A DNA stretch of 64,000 bases. Source: Gordonia sp. 'Campus' (lineage in GTDB: Bacteria > Actinomycetota > Actinomycetes > Mycobacteriales > Mycobacteriaceae). Both the position numbers and the translations under genes were made by a program. The notes beneath the pieces were generated by a model. That model searched no databases and was not told the DNA's origin. It saw only the letters and a program-made list of their open reading frames with translations. Positions 62,395 to 64,000 of this stretch are shown piece after piece (positions within the stretch are counted from its first letter, which is position 1; each line of letters starts with the position of its first letter). The DNA lies in the NCBI RefSeq assembly GCF_022206305.1, contig NZ_JAKOIW010000006.1, forward strand, positions 25,756 through 89,755. The letters are read 5' to 3'.

Positions 62395-63330
62395 GTGACC
62401 TCCGGCATCGTCATCGCCGTGATCGGTTCGTTGGCGTTCGCCGCCGCGGCGGTTCTCCAGGCGCTGGGCGCCGAGCAGGTCGCCCAGCGTGCGGCCGTCC
62501 GCGAGGAACGACGCCGATCGGCATCGGCCCACCCGTCGTTGCGTTCGACAGCGGCCACCATGCTCACGGTGCCGTTCCTCGTCGGGTTCGTGTTCGACAT
62601 CATCGGTTTCGTGGCGACGATCGCGTCGGCGCGGTTGATACCGCTGTTCTTGTCGCAGACGATCATCTCCGCGCGCCTCGTGGCCACCGCCCTCCTCGCC
62701 ATGGTGGTCCTCAAGGTCGGACTCACACTGCGCGACTGGATCTCGGGCGGGGTCGTCGTGCTGTCGCTGGTGCTGCTCGCGGTGTCGGCGGGACGCGAGG
62801 GGGTCGAGCACACGGACTGGATGCACTGGGCTGTCCTGATCGCGGGTCCGGCGCTCATCGCCCTGGGAGTGATCGTGATGCGGCGGTTGCGGAAACACAT
62901 CGCCGCGGTGACCGGCTTGATCGCCGGCGCCGTGTTCGGTGTGATGGCCGTGGCGTCACGCATCGTCGACGGACTCGACCCGCTCGACCTGCCTGTCCTG
63001 TTCACCGATCCGGCGCTGTATGCGTTGCTGCTCAGCGGAATCGGCGGCTTCTACCTGTTCACGGTGGCGCTGCAGACCGGATCGGTCAACGGTGCGGCGG
63101 CAGCGCTCGTCGTGGGCCAGACGGTGTTGCCGGGTGCGGTGGGTATCGCGTTCCTCGGCGATGTCACCCGCGCCGGGTGGGGACCCGTCGCGATCATCGC
63201 GTTCGCCGCCGCGGTTCTCGGCGGAGTCGTGCTCGCGTCCTCGGGTGCGGTGACGGCGGTCGAGACCGCCGACGCGACCAATGCGCCTCGCGGATACGGC
63301 CATTCGCCGCGGGAGAGCGAGCGACGATGA
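62395..63330 (+). CDS. DMT-type multidrug/metabolite membrane transporter-like protein
   Basis: 311-residue membrane protein with about nine to ten helices. EamA-like features: SGIVIAVIGSLAFAAAAVLQ and LVGFVFDIIGFVATIASARL, and a second half repeating the pattern (FYLFTVALQTGSVNGAAAAL, VVGQTVLPGAVGIAFLGDVT). Basic hydrophilic loop (VREERRRSASAHPSL) between helices 1 and 2. Substrate unknown. GTG at 62395, 14 bp after serS. Confidence 0.75.
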   Translation: MTSGIVIAVIGSLAFAAAAVLQALGAEQVAQRAAVREERRRSASAHPSLRSTAATMLTVPFLVGFVFDIIGFVATIASARLIPLFLSQTIISARLVATALLAMVVLKVGLTLRDWISGGVVVLSLVLLAVSAGREGVEHTDWMHWAVLIAGPALIALGVIVMRRLRKHIAAVTGLIAGAVFGVMAVASRIVDGLDPLDLPVLFTDPALYALLLSGIGGFYLFTVALQTGSVNGAAAALVVGQTVLPGAVGIAFLGDVTRAGWGPVAIIAFAAAVLGGVVLASSGAVTAVETADATNAPRGYGHSPRESERR

Positions 63331-63374
63331 CTGTGGGCACGACGTGACGCCGGCGAGGGTGCCGGGCGCTGCGC

Positions 63375-63819
63375 GTGCGGTGGCGTCTGCCTGGCACGAT
63401 CTGGAAGCAGTTCGCGGAAGCAATGGCGTTTTTCGATCCCGAACTCTGTGCCGAGCTTCCCGCCCCGGCACGACGGTGGCTGTGCGCGTCCCTCGCGACC
63501 GGCACACCCCTGGCCCGACGAGTCCGGATCACGATGACCGGGTCGATCAATCTCCGTGCGTGGCGACCCTTCCGGGCCGAACAGTTGATCGTCCCCGGAC
63601 ACGGATTCATCTGGGCTGCCCGCACCCGGGTGGGCGGGTTGCCGGTCAGCGGATTCGACCGTTTCACCGGCACCGAGGGTGAGATGCGGTGGAAGATGGC
63701 CGGGCTCATTCGACGGCATCACGATCCCGACGCACTGGGTCGCACGATGGGAAGAACGCTCAGGTGCAGGGAGTTCGGAGTTCTTCCGCGCCGACGTCGT
63801 GCGTGCTGAGTTCGGCTAG
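63375..63819 (+). pseudogene. DUF6920-like protein with internal deletion and frame change
   Basis: The first ~115 codons read LCAELPAPARRWLCASLATG, PLARRVRITMTGSINLRAWR, PFRAEQLIVPGHGFIWAART and EGEMRWKMAGL, the normal N-terminal half of the family. The frame then loses similarity. A different frame encodes SFDGITIPTHWVARWEERSG and FFRADVVRAEFG, ending in TAG at 63817-63819, which looks like the family C-terminus. Roughly the middle third of a ~220-residue protein is missing. The intact-looking reading frame ends in a random 35-residue tail (to 63809). Confidence 0.65.
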
Positions 63820-63827
63820 AGTCCCGA

Positions 63828-63893
63828 CCGATGAACCTCGTTTCGACTGCTGGACCTCGATCGAAGTCCAGCAGTCGAGTCGAGGTTCATCGG
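63828..63893. repeat. double palindrome element C
   Basis: 66-bp near-perfect palindrome: outer arms CCGATGAACCTCG and CGAGGTTCATCGG (63828-63840 / 63881-63893), inner 36-bp palindrome centred on TCGATCGA with arms TCGACTGCTGGAC / GTCCAGCAGTCGA. Shares the core CCTCGATCGAAG with element B. Confidence 0.85.
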
Positions 63894-63927
63894 TGGGCTC
63901 ACCGGGTGACGGCCGGGTGTCCGCGTC

Positions 63928-64000
63928 TCACATGATCGCGGCGAGGACCCGGTCGAGGGCCCGATGTGTGCGCTCGCGAGCTGTGGCGTCGTCGGGATGC
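63928..64000 (-). CDS. C-terminal end of an unidentified protein (partial, minus strand)
   Basis: An open frame runs from the right edge to TGA at 63928-63930 and ends ...ERTHRALDRVLAAIM, a helical, charged C-terminus of the kind seen in TetR-like regulators. Too short to assign. Confidence 0.35.
   Translation of the reverse strand, partial: HPDDATARERTHRALDRVLAAIM

Noticed and set aside
1-64000. tRNA, rRNA, prophage or insertion sequences
   Set aside because: None seen on either strand; no transposase or integrase motif and no terminal repeats with target duplications.

Overview
The window is high-GC actinobacterial DNA. Its gene content points to a mycolic-acid-containing member of the Mycobacteriales, most likely Gordonia or a close relative. 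The markers are a fused LysX (lysyl-phosphatidylglycerol synthase plus lysyl-tRNA synthetase) beside Lsr2, a Culp6-like cutinase, a DesA3-type acyl-CoA desaturase with its reductase, an EspR-like regulator, an LCP wall ligase and a SigK-type sigma factor. From memory, the order rraA, DUF6474, EspR-like XRE, sodA, DUF4328/GDPD, ferritin, LCP, DUF2470, pheA, mutase, metallopeptidase/septum-formation pair and serS resembles the M. tuberculosis Rv3834c-Rv3853 neighbourhood, opened up here by lineage-specific insertions. No rRNA, tRNA, prophage or insertion sequence was found.

Layout. 1-9.8 kb: mixed accessory genes (SRPBCC, CopD-like, HxlR, HAD, hemerythrin, a large SARP/BTAD-ATPase regulator, cutinase, DedA); two genes here carry apparent frameshifts. 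9.8-11 kb: a 54-residue ORF, then a gene-free stretch with three copies of a structured repeat. 11-19.3 kb: S4 protein, lysX, lsr2, sigK, alpha/beta hydrolase, rraA, gabD2. 19.3-26.8 kb: gene remnant, epoxide-hydrolase-like protein, desaturase operon, a histone-like tail-anchored protein, DUF6474, a RecB-like nuclease. 26.8-30.5 kb: a surface protein and a three-gene unit (XRE regulator, ImmA/IrrE peptidase, seven-helix membrane protein). 30.5-36.7 kb: SDR, GDT1 transporter, a fused ECF transporter and sodA. 36.8-44.3 kb: msrA, AlkZ-like, VOC, S49 peptidase, a DnaA-box-rich gap, and rhodanese/DUF4328/GDPD overlapping in an operon. 44.3-54 kb: ferritin, LCP, APC permease, tandem cold-shock protein, MpaB-type oxygenase with a 21-bp-phased tandem array, CPBP protease, DUF2470, pheA-mutase. 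54-64 kb: metallopeptidase/septum genes, a PaaX-controlled acyl-CoA dehydrogenase/crotonase pair, CDF transporter, ankyrin protein, serS, transporter and a degraded gene.

Common threads. Metal homeostasis recurs: ferritin, DUF2470, a GDT1 Mn/Ca transporter, a CDF exporter and two hemerythrins, with DtxR/IdeR-like boxes in front of three of them. Several genes have a TANNNT -10 hexamer six or seven bases upstream of the start codon, suggesting leaderless mRNAs; this spacing settles the pheA start. The most unusual non-coding content is the triplicated structured repeat (10.28-10.97 kb), the DnaA-box cluster (40.78-41.05 kb), the phased array (50.18-50.33 kb) and a three-member family of double palindromes. 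All identifications come from reading the sequence; no searches were run.
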